Shown here in pieces: positions 8,750 to 18,758 of a stretch of DNA of 64,000 nt. This DNA is from Acidipropionibacterium jensenii DSM 20535 (GTDB lineage: Bacteria > Actinomycetota > Actinomycetes > Propionibacteriales > Propionibacteriaceae). The DNA is taken from contig NZ_AUDD01000008.1 in NCBI RefSeq assembly GCF_000425285.1, forward strand, positions 1 through 64,000, given 5' to 3'. The position numbers and the translations under genes are program-made. Below the pieces are notes generated by a model, which was not told the origin of the DNA, did not search any database, and worked only from the letters and a program-made list of their open reading frames with translations. Every line of letters begins with the position of its first letter. Positions within the stretch are counted from its first letter, which is position 1.

Positions 8750-9274
8750 GTGAACGATTCCGCACATGATGCAAGGGGGATGCTCTTCATCCACTCGGCA
8801 CCGACGGCGCTGCGCAGCCACATCGAGTGGGCAGTCGCCGCCGCTGTCAGCCTGCCCTCGGGAGTTGGCTGGCAGCGTCAGCCGGTGGAGCCGGGCAGCT
8901 GGTGCCTGGCCGCAGAGTGGCATGGCGACAGGGCCCAGGCCGCCGGCCTGGTGTCGACCCTGTCCACCTGGGGAAGGCTCCGTCTCGAACTCACCGTCGA
9001 CCCTCCCGCCCAGGGCCATGGCGAGGGGCTGGGACACCGCTGGAGCGTCACCCCGAGCCTGGGGGTCTTCTCGGCCGACACCAGTGCGATCGGCGACGTG
9101 ATGGTCTCCGAGAACCGACTGCGGCTGGCGATGGCCGAGGCGCGACGCGAGGGGACCGACCTGCAGGCGGAGCTGTCCGATCTGCTGGGGGAGCCCTGGG
9201 ACGTCGAACTGGAGCCCTACCGGGCCCGCGACCCCGAGCTGGATGTCAGCTGGCTGTCCAGCCAGGTCGGCTGA
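8750..9274 (+). CDS. DUF3145 family protein
   Basis: This actinobacteria-specific conserved protein has unknown function. The GTG start at 8750 (VNDSAHDARGMLFIHSAPTA) has AGGGGAGGA just upstream and gives 174 aa, the family's usual size; a longer in-frame start at 8711 lacks a comparable site. It is soluble, with no membrane segment or signal. Conserved blocks include FIHSAPTALRSHIEWA and the C-terminal WDVELEPYR. It stands alone between yggS and the convergent fabF gene and ends just before a large palindromic terminator. About 200 bases of non-coding sequence precede it, which should hold its promoter, though I could not pick convincing -35/-10 boxes. Confidence 0.85.
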   Translation: MNDSAHDARGMLFIHSAPTALRSHIEWAVAAAVSLPSGVGWQRQPVEPGSWCLAAEWHGDRAQAAGLVSTLSTWGRLRLELTVDPPAQGHGEGLGHRWSVTPSLGVFSADTSAIGDVMVSENRLRLAMAEARREGTDLQAELSDLLGEPWDVELEPYRARDPELDVSWLSSQVG

Positions 9275-9310
9275 GGCCCGGCCCACCAGCTCACCAGCTC
9301 AACCGTCCAG

Positions 9311-9370
9311 CAGCGTCTCAACGGCCCGGGCCCCATCCGATCGGATGGGGCCCGGGCCGTTGAGACGCTG
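9311..9370. terminator. Perfect 60-bp palindrome, bidirectional terminator
   Basis: Bases 9311-9340 and 9341-9370 are exact reverse complements with no loop bases between them (centre CCGATCGG). The element sits between the stop of the DUF3145 gene (+) and the stop of fabF (-), where a bidirectional terminator is expected. There is no T-tract, as is common in high-GC actinobacteria. Confidence 0.85.
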
Positions 9371-9385
9371 AACTGTCCCGGCGGG

Positions 9386-10660
9386 TCAGCGGGTCGCGTT
9401 GGCGTTGGTGAACGCCAGCGTCACGTTGTGGCCCCCGAACCCGAAGGAGTTGTTGAGCCCCGCCAAGTCCCCCTGTGGCAGGGCGGTGGTCTCGCGCACC
9501 ACGTTGATCGGGAGGTCCTCCTCCAGATTCTCGATGTTGATGGTGCCGGGCACCTGCCGGGTCAGCAGGGCCATCACCACCGCGAGGGACTCCAACGCCC
9601 CGGCCCCGCCCAGCAGATGGCCGGTCATCGACTTGGTGCCGTCGACCAGCACCTGGTCGGCGGCTGATCCCAGGGTGCTGCGGATCGAGTGGGCCTCGGC
9701 GATGTCCCCCTGGGGGGTCGAGGTGGCGTGGGCGTTGACGTGGTTGATGTCGGCCGGCGACAGGTCGGCGGCCACCAGTGCCTTGTGCATGGCCGAGGCC
9801 TGGCCGGCCCCGGTCGGGTCGGGCTGGACGAGGTCGTGGGAGTCGGCCGAGATGCCGGCCCCGGCGAGGGTGCCGTAGATCCTGGCCCCCCGGGCCCTGG
9901 CGTGCTCGATGGTCTCGATGACCATCACGGCAGCACCCTCGCCCAGCACGAAGCCGTCACGGTCGGTGTCCCAGGGACGAGACGCGTGCTCGGGATCGTC
10001 ATTGCGCTTGGACAGCGCCTGCATCTGCGAGAAGGCCGCCAGCGGCAGCGGGTGGATGACCGCCTCGGTGCCGCCCACCACGGCGATGTCCGCCCGGCCC
10101 AGGTGAATCTGGTCCAGACCCAGCGAGATGGCCTCCGAGGAGGAGGCGCAGGCCGAGACCGGGGTGTGCACACCGGCCTTGGCGTTGACCAGCAGCCCGA
10201 TGTTGGCCGCCGGGGCGTTGGCCATCAGCATCGGGATGGTGAACGGGCTCACCCGGCGGAAGCCGCGGTCCTTCTGGACGTCCCACTGCCCGAGCAGGGA
10301 GTGCAGACCGCCGATTCCGGTGGCGCAGCACACCACCAGCCGCTCCGGGTCGATGCCGTTGTCCACGACGTTGCCCTCGGCGTCGTGGGGAAGGTCCAGG
10401 CCGGCATCGGCCCAGGCCTCCTCGGCCGCCACCATCGCCAACTGGGAGCTGCGGTCCATCCGCCGCGCCTTGGGGTGGGGGATGTGGTTGGTCGGCTCGT
10501 CGACGACCTCCGCCGCGAACCGCACCGGCAGGTCGGCAGCCCAGTCCTGGGTGAGGGTGTGGACGCCGTTGCGGCCGGCCACCAGCCCCTCCCAGGTGCT
10601 CGGGGCGTCGCCCCCAAGGGGTGTGGTGGCACCAAAGCCGGTGATGACGACGTCGCTCAT
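9386..10660 (-). CDS. fabF: Beta-ketoacyl-ACP synthase II (FabF)
   Basis: This is the condensing enzyme that elongates acyl-ACP with malonyl-ACP in the type II fatty-acid cycle; it is cytoplasmic and dimeric. The 424 aa protein carries the full Cys-His-His triad: Cys171 in VSACASSSEA, His311 in NAHATSTPQGD and His348 in MTGHLLGGAGA. The Gly-rich C-terminal NNSFGFGGHN is also present. It is the last gene of the fab operon. The mRNA ends at the large palindrome at 9311-9370. An AGGAGAGATAC-type ribosome site precedes the ATG at 10660. It is co-transcribed with acpP, 44 bases upstream. Confidence 0.97.
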   Translation of the reverse strand: MSDVVITGFGATTPLGGDAPSTWEGLVAGRNGVHTLTQDWAADLPVRFAAEVVDEPTNHIPHPKARRMDRSSQLAMVAAEEAWADAGLDLPHDAEGNVVDNGIDPERLVVCCATGIGGLHSLLGQWDVQKDRGFRRVSPFTIPMLMANAPAANIGLLVNAKAGVHTPVSACASSSEAISLGLDQIHLGRADIAVVGGTEAVIHPLPLAAFSQMQALSKRNDDPEHASRPWDTDRDGFVLGEGAAVMVIETIEHARARGARIYGTLAGAGISADSHDLVQPDPTGAGQASAMHKALVAADLSPADINHVNAHATSTPQGDIAEAHSIRSTLGSAADQVLVDGTKSMTGHLLGGAGALESLAVVMALLTRQVPGTINIENLEEDLPINVVRETTALPQGDLAGLNNSFGFGGHNVTLAFTNANATR

Positions 10661-10704
10661 GTATCTCTCCTGAAGATGGGGTGTGACCGGTGGGTGGAAG
10701 GTCC

Positions 10705-10950
10705 TCAGGCCTTGGCCGCGACCACGAAGTTGATGGCGTCGCCGACGGTCTTGAGGTCCTTGGACTTGTCGTCGGGGATCTCGATGCCGAACTTCTCCTC
10801 GCAGGCGTAGACGATCTCGACCATCGAGAGGGAGTCGACGTCCAGATCGTCGGTGAAGGACTTCTCCGGGGTCACCTCGGCCTGGTCGACTCCGGTGATG
10901 TCGTTGACGATGTCGGCGATGTCGGAGAGGACCTGTGCGTTGTCAGCCAT
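10705..10950 (-). CDS. acpP: Acyl carrier protein
   Basis: This 81 aa acidic four-helix carrier protein holds growing acyl chains as thioesters. The phosphopantetheine attachment site is Ser40 in DDLDVDSLSMVE (actinobacterial DSLS rather than the DSLD common in proteobacteria). An AAGGAAAAA ribosome site lies directly before the ATG. It sits between fabH and fabF as in other actinobacterial fab operons. The 124-base gap to fabH is the largest inside the operon and contains a duplicated GCCCGCGGGGAA element, possibly an mRNA processing or attenuation structure that lets ACP be made in excess. That last point is inference. Confidence 0.96.
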   Translation of the reverse strand: MADNAQVLSDIADIVNDITGVDQAEVTPEKSFTDDLDVDSLSMVEIVYACEEKFGIEIPDDKSKDLKTVGDAINFVVAAKA

Positions 10951-11074
10951 AGTTTTTCCTTTTCTTGGTGGAACGTGTCTTGTGGGAATCTGTGGTGACC
11001 CGGACGCCTCCGGACGGGGCGCCCCGGCTGGACCGGCCCGCGGGGAATCTGCCCGCGGGGAACGGGTCCTCGGG

Positions 11075-12088
11075 TCAAGGAAGGACGACGACCTGGCCCG
11101 CGAAGACCAGTCCGGCGCCGAATCCGATGATGAGGGCGATGTCTCCGCTGTGGGCCTCGCCGCGCTCCAGCATCCGGTCGATGGCGATCGGGATGGAGGC
11201 GGCCGAGGTGTTGCCCATGTCGGCGATGTCGTGACACACGGTCACCGACTCGGGCAGCTTGAGGTGACGCAGCATCGCCTCGGTGATGCGGTCATTGGCC
11301 TGGTGGGGGATGAAGACGTCCAGGTCGGCCGGGGTGAGCCCGGCCTTCTCGATGGCCTCGCCGGCCTTCTGGACCACGGCGGTCATCGCCCACTTGAAGA
11401 CGGAGCGGCCGTTCATCGCGATGAGCGGGTGGCCGACCTCGGGGTGGGAGGCCACCTCGGTCCAGTCCTCGATCTCGATGGTCTCGACCTGGTCGGAGGC
11501 GCTGCCCCAGACCGCCGGGCCGACCCCCACGGTCTGCGAGGATCCGACGACGGCGGCCGCGGCTCCGTCGGAGAACAGGAAGGCGGTGCCGCGGTCGGCG
11601 ATGTTGGTCATCTCCGAGAGCTTCTCGACGCCGATCACCAGCACATTGGGCACGCTGCCCGAGCGGATCATCGAGTCGGCCACCGACATCGAGTAGCAGA
11701 ACCCGGCGCAGGCGGCGTTGAGGTCGAAGGCGACCGCGGAGTTCGCCCCGAGGTCGTGGGCCACATAGGTGGCCAGCGAGGGGGAGGGACGGTGATGGGA
11801 GACGGTGGCGCAGACCACCGCACCGATCTCGGCCGGATCCATGCCGATCTTGGCCAGCGCCTTGCGCGCGGCCTCCACAGCCATGCTGCGCGGGGTCTGC
11901 TCGGCGGTCGCCCAGCGCCGCTCCTTGATACCGGTGCGCTGCTCGATCCACTCCGGGGTGGAGTCGATCATCGTGCACATCTCCTCATTGGTGACGACAC
12001 GGGATCCGCGCACATGGCCGGTGGCCAGGATGCGCGAGCTGTGCGCCCCCTCGACGAGGGAGAGTTCGGGACGGGTGGACTGCGACAT
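11075..12088 (-). CDS. fabH: Beta-ketoacyl-ACP synthase III (FabH)
   Basis: This initiates fatty-acid synthesis by condensing an acyl-CoA primer with malonyl-ACP. It has 337 aa with the catalytic triad Cys127 ([10 protein letters not shown]), His262 ([10 protein letters not shown]) and Asn293 (MGNTSAAS). In actinobacteria, FabH usually prefers branched or propionyl primers; that preference cannot be read from the sequence. The start at 12088 shares its last base with the fabD stop (TGATG-type overlap), so the two are translationally coupled. It lies between fabD and acpP in the standard order. Confidence 0.96.
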   Translation of the reverse strand: MSQSTRPELSLVEGAHSSRILATGHVRGSRVVTNEEMCTMIDSTPEWIEQRTGIKERRWATAEQTPRSMAVEAARKALAKIGMDPAEIGAVVCATVSHHRPSPSLATYVAHDLGANSAVAFDLNAACAGFCYSMSVADSMIRSGSVPNVLVIGVEKLSEMTNIADRGTAFLFSDGAAAAVVGSSQTVGVGPAVWGSASDQVETIEIEDWTEVASHPEVGHPLIAMNGRSVFKWAMTAVVQKAGEAIEKAGLTPADLDVFIPHQANDRITEAMLRHLKLPESVTVCHDIADMGNTSAASIPIAIDRMLERGEAHSGDIALIIGFGAGLVFAGQVVVLP

Positions 12089-13023
12089 CAGACCTCCGCG
12101 GTCTTGCTGGAGTGCTTCTCGACGAATGCGCGGGCATCCTCGAGCTGATCGGGGGTGTTGAGGTTGAACAGGTCAACCCCCTTGAGATTGCGTTTGGCGA
12201 TCCCGGTGAGGGTGCCGGCCGGGGCCAGCTCCATCAGACCAGTGACGCCGTGCTCGGCCATCGTGTCCATGCACAGGTCCCAGCGCACCGGGTGGGCGAC
12301 CTGGCGGACCAGCCGGTCGGCGAAGTCGCGGCCATCGGTGACGACTTCGCCGTCCAGGTCGGAGAGCAGGGCGGTGGTCGGGGTGCCGGTGGGCATCGCC
12401 GCGGCGACCTCGGCCAGGTGCCTGACGGCGGGCTCCATGTGCACGGTGTGGAAGGCGCCGGCCACCGTCAGCGGGAACAGCCGGGTGCGGGCCGGCGGGT
12501 TCTCGGCGAGGGCGGCGAGCTGGGCGAGGGTGCCGCCGGCCACGATCTGGCCCTTGCCGTTGTAGTTGGCGGGAGTGAGGCCGGCCTCCTCGATGGCGGC
12601 GACGACCTCCTCGGGGTTGCCGCCGATGACCGCGGTCATCGAGGTCTGGGACTGGGCCGCGGCCTCGGCCATCGCACGGCCGCGCTCGCGGACCAGGACC
12701 ATCGCGGCCTCCGGGGAGAAGGCTCCGGCTCCGGCGCCGGCCGCGATCTCGCCGACCGAGTGGCCGGCCAGCAGGTCGGCGCGGGAGAACAGGTCCTCGG
12801 CGACCGCCCAGCCGGTGGCCAGGGATGCGGCCACCAGCAGCGGCTGGGCCACCGCGGTGTCCTTGATGGTGGCCTCGTCGGAGACGGTGCCGTGGGCCGA
12901 CAGGTCGATGTCGGCGACGGCGGACAGCCATGCGAGATGGGCCGCGAAGGAGGGGTCCTGGAGCCAGGCCGACAGCAGTCCTGGTTTCTGGGCGCCCTGT
13001 CCGGGGGCAACGATAGCTAGCAC
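12088..13023 (-). CDS. fabD: Malonyl-CoA:ACP transacylase (FabD)
   Basis: This transfers malonyl from CoA to ACP. It has 311 aa, the usual size. The serine nucleophile is Ser89 in AGHSVGE, the substrate-binding motif GQGAQKPG is at the N-terminus, and the active-site His192 is in [10 protein letters not shown]. It begins the core fab operon. Upstream lie a 126-base gap with an 11-bp inverted repeat (13075-13100) and then the ketopantoate-reductase family gene on the same strand. The gap is a likely promoter region for the operon and the most plausible site for binding by the PucR-type regulator encoded upstream. Confidence 0.96.
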   Translation of the reverse strand: MLAIVAPGQGAQKPGLLSAWLQDPSFAAHLAWLSAVADIDLSAHGTVSDEATIKDTAVAQPLLVAASLATGWAVAEDLFSRADLLAGHSVGEIAAGAGAGAFSPEAAMVLVRERGRAMAEAAAQSQTSMTAVIGGNPEEVVAAIEEAGLTPANYNGKGQIVAGGTLAQLAALAENPPARTRLFPLTVAGAFHTVHMEPAVRHLAEVAAAMPTGTPTTALLSDLDGEVVTDGRDFADRLVRQVAHPVRWDLCMDTMAEHGVTGLMELAPAGTLTGIAKRNLKGVDLFNLNTPDQLEDARAFVEKHSSKTAEV

Positions 13024-13074
13024 GGTTCAACTCTTCCCCATCCGCGGCCCGGGCGCGATGCCCCGTGCCACGAA

Positions 13075-13100
13075 ATCCCCACAACAAGCGTTGTGGGGAT
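13075..13100. terminator. 11-bp inverted repeat upstream of fabD
   Basis: ATCCCCACAAC and GTTGTGGGGAT are separated by a 4-base loop (AAGC). On the minus strand it lies 50 bases after the ketopantoate-reductase gene and 52 bases before fabD. It could terminate the upstream gene or be an operator for the fab operon. There is no T-tract to decide. Confidence 0.5.
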
Positions 13101-13149
13101 CCGACAAGTGGGCACCCGGGCGGCCGGTCCCCGGCCCGGGGAAGTACAG

Positions 13150-14061
13150 CTAGCGCCGGCGGGCGGCGTGCACCCCGAGGGTCTCGGCGATGACGTCGCA
13201 GACCGGGGTGTCGACCCCCACCTCGTCCCCCAGCCCGGGGATGGCGCCGATCTGGGCGTCCAGCTCGCTGGGCCTGCCGGCGGTGATGTCGCGCTGGAAG
13301 GAGGTGGTGGAGGTCGGGTCCTGGTCGGCCAGGAAGGTCAGGGTCTGCTCGACGATGTCCTCGGGCAACTCGGCTCCCTGGGCGCGGCCGACGGTGGCGA
13401 TCTCCGTCATGCAGCGGCCCAGCAGGGACCGGTGGTGGTCCAGGAGCTGGCCGAGGGGGAGGTCGAGAAGGGCTCCGACGGCGCCCTGGGGGACGACGTG
13501 GACCACCTTGGTCCACAGCTCGGTCCAGATGTTGTGGCAGTCGACGGTGTGCACCCCGGCGTCGCGCAGGGCCTGTCGGAAGGCGCTCAGAACGGGACTG
13601 GCGTTGCCCTCCCAGGTTCCGACGACCAGGCTCTGGGGTCCCTCGGAGACATGGATGACGCCGGGGGACAGGAGTTGGCTCCAGATCCGGCAGATGCCGG
13701 GGGCGACATGGTCGCGCCCCACCGCGTCGGCGAGGACATAGGGTGCCTGGAGCCCGTTCTGGGTGCTCACGACGAGAGTCTGGGGACCCATCAGCCCGGG
13801 AAGGTAGGCGGTCGCGGCATCGGCCACCTGGAAGGTCTTGGTGCACACCAGTACGACGTCGACCGGGCCGATCTCGGCGGGGTCGTCGCCGGCGGTGACC
13901 GGAAGGGTCAGCTCGTGGGCGCCGCTCAGCACCAGCCCGCGGGACCTCAGGGTGGACAGGGTGGCACCCCGGGCGAGGAAGACGACGTCCTGGCCGGCCG
14001 CGGCCAGCCGGGCGCCGAAGAACCCTCCGATGGCGCCGGCCCCGATCACGGCTATCCTCAT
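13150..14061 (-). CDS. Ketopantoate reductase family (PanE/ApbA) oxidoreductase
   Basis: This NADPH-dependent 2-ketoacid reductase-fold protein has 303 aa and starts at ATG 14061 (MRIAVIGAGAIGG). The N-terminal Rossmann GAGAIGGFFGARLA binds NADPH, Lys75 lies in VCTKTFQ, and the catalytic lysine is Lys185 in ELWTKVV. The C-terminal domain has STTSFQRDI plus the acidic ASELDAQIGAI-like block (here PSELDAQIG) seen in ketopantoate reductases. If it is a true PanE it would make pantoate for CoA and for ACP's prosthetic group, which would suit its place directly upstream of fabD. ApbA-fold paralogues are common, however, so the substrate is not certain. Confidence 0.85.
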   Translation of the reverse strand: MRIAVIGAGAIGGFFGARLAAAGQDVVFLARGATLSTLRSRGLVLSGAHELTLPVTAGDDPAEIGPVDVVLVCTKTFQVADAATAYLPGLMGPQTLVVSTQNGLQAPYVLADAVGRDHVAPGICRIWSQLLSPGVIHVSEGPQSLVVGTWEGNASPVLSAFRQALRDAGVHTVDCHNIWTELWTKVVHVVPQGAVGALLDLPLGQLLDHHRSLLGRCMTEIATVGRAQGAELPEDIVEQTLTFLADQDPTSTTSFQRDITAGRPSELDAQIGAIPGLGDEVGVDTPVCDVIAETLGVHAARRR

Positions 14062-14092
14062 CAGTGATCCCCCAGTCCTGCCGCCGCGGCGC

Positions 14093-14404
14093 TCACCGAG
14101 CCGCGCGCGTCGGGGCTGTGGCCGCCAGGATGGGCAGACCCATCGAGGCCAGAGTGCGCTGCATGCCGGGGCCGACATGGGTGGTCACCACCGCGTCGAT
14201 CTCGTGCTCGCGCAGGAAGGTGACGATCCGGGCGTGGTGGGATCCCTCGCTGCCGGTGTCGTGGAGACGGTCCCAGTCGACCCGGTAGGAGGTCCACTGG
14301 TGGATGGTGCCGTCGGCGTCGACCTGGGCGACTCCGACCATCGGTGCCTTGCCGAATCGCGGTTCGACGGAGCCGTCCGGACGCACCGGGATCATGAGAT
14401 TCAT
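14093..14404 (-). CDS. NifX/NifB-type dinitrogenase iron-molybdenum cofactor domain protein
   Basis: This small soluble protein (103 aa) has the NifX-like fold: an opening MNLMIPVRPDGSVEPRFGKAP, a central HHARIVTFLREHEIDAVVTTHVGPGM and a C-terminal LGLPI-like strand (MGLPILAA). In nitrogen fixers the domain binds FeMo-cofactor precursors. Free-standing copies in non-diazotrophs, as here, have unknown roles and may bind metal clusters. It lies 31 bases upstream of the ketopantoate-reductase gene and 15 bases downstream of the PucR-type regulator on the same strand, so the three are probably co-transcribed. Confidence 0.75.
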   Translation of the reverse strand: MNLMIPVRPDGSVEPRFGKAPMVGVAQVDADGTIHQWTSYRVDWDRLHDTGSEGSHHARIVTFLREHEIDAVVTTHVGPGMQRTLASMGLPILAATAPTRAAR

Positions 14405-14419
14405 GCCGGCAGCCTATCT

Positions 14420-15673
14420 TCAGCCCTGGTGGTGGGACGATCCTGCGGAACTTGAACCGGAACCCGAGGAGGTTCCCGAGCCGGTGGCCACCCCGGCCAG
14501 TCGGCCCAGGGTGACGGCCAGGTGGAGGACATAGGCCTCACGGGGTGCCGACGGCGAGTAGCCGGAGACGTCCTGGACCCGCTTGAGCCGGTACCGGACG
14601 GTGTTGGGGTGGATGAACATGGCACGACCGGTGCCCTCCACCGAGCAGCCGTGGTCCAGGAAGGAGACCGTGGTGTCCAGCAGGTCGCCGGTGGCCTCGG
14701 CCAGTGGACGGTAGACCTGCTCCACCAGCCAGTGGATGGCGTCCCGGTCCCCCGACAGGGCCCTCTCGGGCAGCAGGTCGACCGCCGCCAGCACCCGCGG
14801 ACCCTCAGGCCAGGCCAGCGCCGCAGAGGCCCCCGACAGGGCGGCCCGGGCCGACGCCGGGGCGTCCACCAGATCCGAGACCACCGGACCGACCACCACC
14901 GGGCCCTCGCTGAGCTGGTCGGCCAGGGTTCCGGCGGCGGCCAGGGCGGCCGCGTCATCGGTCACCGCATCCCCCGACAGGACCGCGACCACCTTGTCGC
15001 TCTGCACCGCGGCCAGCACGCTCAGCCCCAGCCGCTCGCCGGCGTGGCGCAGCGCCGACAGGGTGTGCGGCCGGTGGAAGGGGCCGACCAGCACGCACAG
15101 CCGGCTGCCGGGCCGCCAGCCCAGCGTGGAGGCCCGGGAGACGAGCTGATCGGCATCGGTGTCGGCGCGCACGATGGCGTCGACCACCAGGGACTCCAGC
15201 CTCTCGTCCCAGGTGCCGCGCTGCTCGGCGGCCCGTGCGTAGACCTCGGCGGCGGCGAAGGCGACCTCCCGGGAGTAGTGCACGATCGCCTGGGCCAGCA
15301 CCTGGCGGTCGCCGCGGGGCAGTGCCTGGATCTGCTCCTCGACGACGTCGATGGTGGTGCGCACCAGGTCGACCGTCTGGTGCAGGGAGATCTTGCGGGT
15401 CATCGACCGAGGGGCGACGTCGAAGACATCGGTGGGGGAGTAGGGCTCGGCCTCGTCGTCGGCGAACCAGCGGACGAACCCGTCGATGCCGCTGCGCGCC
15501 ACGATCGAGATCCACGACCGGTCGTCGGCCGACAGGTCGCGGAACCAGGAGTGCCGGGCGGTCATCTCGGCCAGGGTGGCCGTGGTCATCGTCGAGGTGC
15601 GCGCGGCCAGCCGCTTGGCCATCGCCCGCCGGGTGCGGTCTGAGGGGACGATGGTGCGGCCTGTACTGGACAT
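14420..15673 (-). CDS. PucR-type transcriptional regulator of the fab operon (FasR-like)
   Basis: This 417 aa protein has its start at ATG 15673 (MSSTGRTIV). The central region is a GGDEF-like/CdaR-type sensory domain. The C-terminal helix-turn-helix of the PucR family is at about 345-400 ([21 protein letters not shown]), followed by a Ser/Gly tail. In Streptomyces a PucR-type protein encoded directly upstream of fabD-fabH-acpP-fabF activates that operon. The same order here, with two extra genes between, suggests the same job. It is divergent from aceE, sharing a 198-base intergenic region, so it could also sense acyl or acetyl status. The ligand is unknown. Confidence 0.82.
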   Translation of the reverse strand: MSSTGRTIVPSDRTRRAMAKRLAARTSTMTTATLAEMTARHSWFRDLSADDRSWISIVARSGIDGFVRWFADDEAEPYSPTDVFDVAPRSMTRKISLHQTVDLVRTTIDVVEEQIQALPRGDRQVLAQAIVHYSREVAFAAAEVYARAAEQRGTWDERLESLVVDAIVRADTDADQLVSRASTLGWRPGSRLCVLVGPFHRPHTLSALRHAGERLGLSVLAAVQSDKVVAVLSGDAVTDDAAALAAAGTLADQLSEGPVVVGPVVSDLVDAPASARAALSGASAALAWPEGPRVLAAVDLLPERALSGDRDAIHWLVEQVYRPLAEATGDLLDTTVSFLDHGCSVEGTGRAMFIHPNTVRYRLKRVQDVSGYSPSAPREAYVLHLAVTLGRLAGVATGSGTSSGSGSSSAGSSHHQG

Positions 15674-15871
15674 TCCCGACCGGCGCGACCCCTCGCCGGC
15701 GTGCGGACTCCTCGATGCCACGGGCGTCTCCCCTCTTCTGTCGGAATCGAGCCTAGCGAGAACATCAACGCCCAGTTGTGTGATTTTTCCGCTGTTCGGG
15801 GCCAGAATGTGAGGTGTCATGCCGACCGGAGACCTCGGTCCCGCGTCACCGTCGATGAGAAAGGACCCGGC
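15674..15871. promoter_or_regulatory. Divergent promoter region, PucR-type regulator / aceE
   Basis: These 198 non-coding bases separate the divergent regulator and aceE genes and must hold both promoters. An AT-richer island (GTGTGATTTTTCC, 15777-15789) is the most promoter-like part. Two TGTGA half-sites (15778 and 15810 regions) recall a CRP/GlxR-type half site, but no full palindrome is present. A GAGAAAGGA ribosome site (15857-15865) precedes the GTG of aceE. Confidence 0.5.
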
Positions 15872-18625
15872 GTGATCCCACGCGAAGAGCTCGGCCCTGT
15901 GCTGAACGGACTCCCGACCACCCTGCCCGACACCGATCCCGAGGAGACCCGGGAGTGGCTCGAGTCGCTCGACGCGATGGTCGGCGCGGAAGGTGAGAAC
16001 CGGGCCCGGACCGTGCTGCTGAAGATGCTGGAGCACGCTCGGAGTCGCAGCAAGCTCGAGGTTCCCGCGCTCACCTCCACCGACTACATCAACACCATCG
16101 CCGCCGCCGACGAGGCGCCCTTCCCCGGCGACGAGAAGCTCGAGCAGCAGATTCGTCGGCTGCTCCGCTGGAACGCCGCGATCACCGTCCAGCGGGCCCA
16201 GCGTCCCGGTATCGGGGTCGGCGGTCACATCTCGACCTATGCCTCGGCGGTGACCCTCTACGAGGTGGGGATGAACCACTTCTGGCGCGGCCAGGACGCC
16301 CCCGGCGGTGGCGACCAGGTGTTCTTCCAGGGCCACGCGGCCCCGGGAATGTACGCCAGGGCGTTCCTCGAGGGACGGCTCAGCGAGGCCGATCTGGACG
16401 GCTTCCGCCAGGAGAAGTCCGCCGCCCCGCACGGCATGCCGTCCTACCCTCACCCGCGGATGATGCCGGAGTTCTGGCAGTTCCCGACGGTCTCGATGGG
16501 ACTGGGCCCGATGGACGCCATCTACCAGGCGTCCTTCGACAAGTACCTCACCAACCGCGGTGTGAAGGACTGCTCCGACCAGCACGTCTGGGCCTTCCTC
16601 GGCGACGGCGAGATGGACGAGCCGGAGTCCCGCGGCTTCCTCCAGGTGGCCGCCAACGAGGAGCTGGACAACCTCACCTTTGTCATCAACTGCAACCTGC
16701 AGCGCCTGGACGGCCCGGTGCGCGGCAACGGCAAGATCGTCCAGGAGTTGGAGTCCACCTTCCGCGGCGCCGGCTGGAATGTCATCAAGGTGATCTGGGG
16801 ATCGGGCTGGGACCCGCTGCTGGACGCCGACCACGACGGTGCCCTGGTCGATCTGATGAACAACACCCGCGACGGGGACTACCAGACCTTCAAGGCCAAC
16901 GACGGCTCCTACGTGCGTCGGGAGTTCTTCGGCCGTGACCCGCGGACCCTGGCGATGGTGGAGCACTGGACCGACGACCAGATCTGGGCGCTGCGCCGCG
17001 GCGGGCACGACTACCGCAAGATGTACACCGCCTACAAGGCCGCGACCGAGACCAAGGGCGCACCGACCGTGGTGCTGGCCTGCACGATCAAGGGCTACGA
17101 CCTGGGCTCCCACTTCGCCGGGCGCAACGCGACCCACCAGATGAAGAAGATGACCCTCGACGATCTCAAGTCCTTCCGGGACCGTCTGGACATCCCGATC
17201 TCCGACGCCGTGCTGGAGGCCGACCCCTACCGGGCGCCGTACTTCAACCCGGGACCCGAGGACGACCGGATCAAGTACCTGCTGGAGAGGCGACGGGCCC
17301 TCGGCGGCTTCGTGCCCGAGCGCAGGACCGCCCACAAGGCCCTGGCGCTGCCCGACGCCAGCCACTATGACGGCGTCAAGAGGGGGTCGGGCAAGCAGCA
17401 GGTGGCCACCACGATGGCCTTCGTCCGGCTGCTCAAGGACCTCATGCGGGACAAGGACTTCGCCCCGCGGGTGGTGCCGATCATTCCCGACGAGGCGCGC
17501 ACCTTCGGGATGGACTCCTTCTTCCCGACGATCAAGATCTACAACCCGCACGGCCAGAACTACACCCCGGTCGACCATGAGCTGATGCTGAGCTACCGGG
17601 AGGCCCGCAACGGCCAGATCCTGCACACCGGCATCAACGAGGCGGGATCCACCGCCGCCTTCATCGCCGCCGGGACGGCGTACTCGACCCAGGGCATCGC
17701 GATGGTGCCGATCTACATCTTCTACTCGATGTTCGGTTTCCAGCGCACCGGCGACTCCTTCTGGGCGGCCGCCGACCAGATGGCCCGCGGGTTCATCCTC
17801 GGCGGCACCGCCGGGCGCACCACCCTGACCGGCGAGGGCACCCAGCACATGGACGGCCAGTCCCCGCTGCTGGCCTCGACCAATCCGGCGGTGGTCTCCT
17901 ACGATCCCGCCTACGCCTACGAGATCGCCCACATCGTGGAGTCCGGCCTGCACCGGATGTACGGCCCCGACGACGAGGACGTGATGTTCTACCTCACCGT
18001 CTACAACGAGCCGATGGTCCAGCCCAAGGAGCCCGAGGACGTCGATGTCGAGGGCATCGTCAAGGGCATGCACCTGGTGCACCCGGGCTCCTTCGAGGGG
18101 GTCAACGCGGACGCCAGGCGCGCCCAGATCCTCGCCTCGGGGGTCGCGGTGCCGTGGGCCCTGGAGGCTCAGGACCTGCTCAAGGCCGATTTCGGGATCG
18201 TCGCCGACATCTGGAGCGTCACCTCCTGGACCGAGCTGCGCCGAGATGCGATGGACGCCGACGAGCAGGCCTTCCTGCACCCCGAGCAGGGCGCTTGCAC
18301 CCCCTACCTGGTCCAGCGGCTGGACGGCGCCCCCGGCCCGGTGGTCGCGGTGAGCGACTACATGCGCCAGGTCCCCGACCAGATCGCCCAGTGGGTGCCC
18401 GGCGACTACGCCTCCCTGGGCGCCGACGGGTTCGGGTTCTCCGACACCCGCTCGGCGGCCCGCCGGTTCTTCCACATCGACGGCCCGTCGATCGCGGTGC
18501 GGGTGCTGCAGATGCTGGCGGCCAGGGGAGAGGTGCCGGCCGAGTGGCCGGCGCAGGCCGCCCGCAAGTACGACCTGCTCAACGTCAACGCCGGCACCTC
18601 GGGCAATGCCGGGGGCGACGCCTGA
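15872..18625 (+). CDS. aceE: Pyruvate dehydrogenase E1 component, homodimeric (AceE)
   Basis: This is the thiamine-diphosphate-dependent decarboxylase that feeds acetyl groups to lipoyl E2, giving acetyl-CoA. It has 917 aa from the GTG at 15872, chosen for its AAAGGA site and because homologues begin near [14 protein letters not shown]. The ThDP motif [10 protein letters not shown]...NCNLQ is intact, as are [27 protein letters not shown]-like [10 protein letters not shown], and the C-terminal domain. AceE is followed by a strong stem-loop, then DUF3052. It is divergent from the PucR-type regulator. It supplies the acetyl-CoA that becomes malonyl-CoA for the adjacent fab operon, which gives the neighbourhood metabolic sense. 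Confidence 0.97.
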   Translation: MIPREELGPVLNGLPTTLPDTDPEETREWLESLDAMVGAEGENRARTVLLKMLEHARSRSKLEVPALTSTDYINTIAAADEAPFPGDEKLEQQIRRLLRWNAAITVQRAQRPGIGVGGHISTYASAVTLYEVGMNHFWRGQDAPGGGDQVFFQGHAAPGMYARAFLEGRLSEADLDGFRQEKSAAPHGMPSYPHPRMMPEFWQFPTVSMGLGPMDAIYQASFDKYLTNRGVKDCSDQHVWAFLGDGEMDEPESRGFLQVAANEELDNLTFVINCNLQRLDGPVRGNGKIVQELESTFRGAGWNVIKVIWGSGWDPLLDADHDGALVDLMNNTRDGDYQTFKANDGSYVRREFFGRDPRTLAMVEHWTDDQIWALRRGGHDYRKMYTAYKAATETKGAPTVVLACTIKGYDLGSHFAGRNATHQMKKMTLDDLKSFRDRLDIPISDAVLEADPYRAPYFNPGPEDDRIKYLLERRRALGGFVPERRTAHKALALPDASHYDGVKRGSGKQQVATTMAFVRLLKDLMRDKDFAPRVVPIIPDEARTFGMDSFFPTIKIYNPHGQNYTPVDHELMLSYREARNGQILHTGINEAGSTAAFIAAGTAYSTQGIAMVPIYIFYSMFGFQRTGDSFWAAADQMARGFILGGTAGRTTLTGEGTQHMDGQSPLLASTNPAVVSYDPAYAYEIAHIVESGLHRMYGPDDEDVMFYLTVYNEPMVQPKEPEDVDVEGIVKGMHLVHPGSFEGVNADARRAQILASGVAVPWALEAQDLLKADFGIVADIWSVTSWTELRRDAMDADEQAFLHPEQGACTPYLVQRLDGAPGPVVAVSDYMRQVPDQIAQWVPGDYASLGADGFGFSDTRSAARRFFHIDGPSIAVRVLQMLAARGEVPAEWPAQAARKYDLLNVNAGTSGNAGGDA

Positions 18626-18638
18626 GATCGATGAGAAC

Positions 18639-18670
18639 GGCACCCGGGGTCGGTATTGGCCCCGGGTGCC
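18639..18670 (+). terminator. Stem-loop terminator after aceE
   Basis: GGCACCCGGGG (18639-18649) pairs with CCCCGGGTGCC (18660-18670) around a 10-base loop, 13 bases after the aceE stop. There is no T-tract. Confidence 0.75.
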
Positions 18671-18758
18671 ATGATCTGGCAGGCTGAGAGCATGGTGCTG
18701 GTGCTGCTGAGACAGCAAGAGGAGAGACGGCAAGAGGATTGGGGAGCTGGGGAGACTC

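Noticed and set aside
11018-11070. Repeated GCCCGCGGGGAA between fabH and acpP as a mobile-element scar
   Set aside because: The repeat is only 12-14 nt with no terminal inverted repeats or coding remnants; a local duplication is sufficient.
14420-18733. A very long open frame (over 1400 codons) on the minus strand across aceE
   Set aside because: Only the C-terminal 417 codons are the PucR-type regulator; the rest is an antisense frame kept open by high GC3 codon use in aceE. It has no family motifs and aceE is fully conserved on the other strand.
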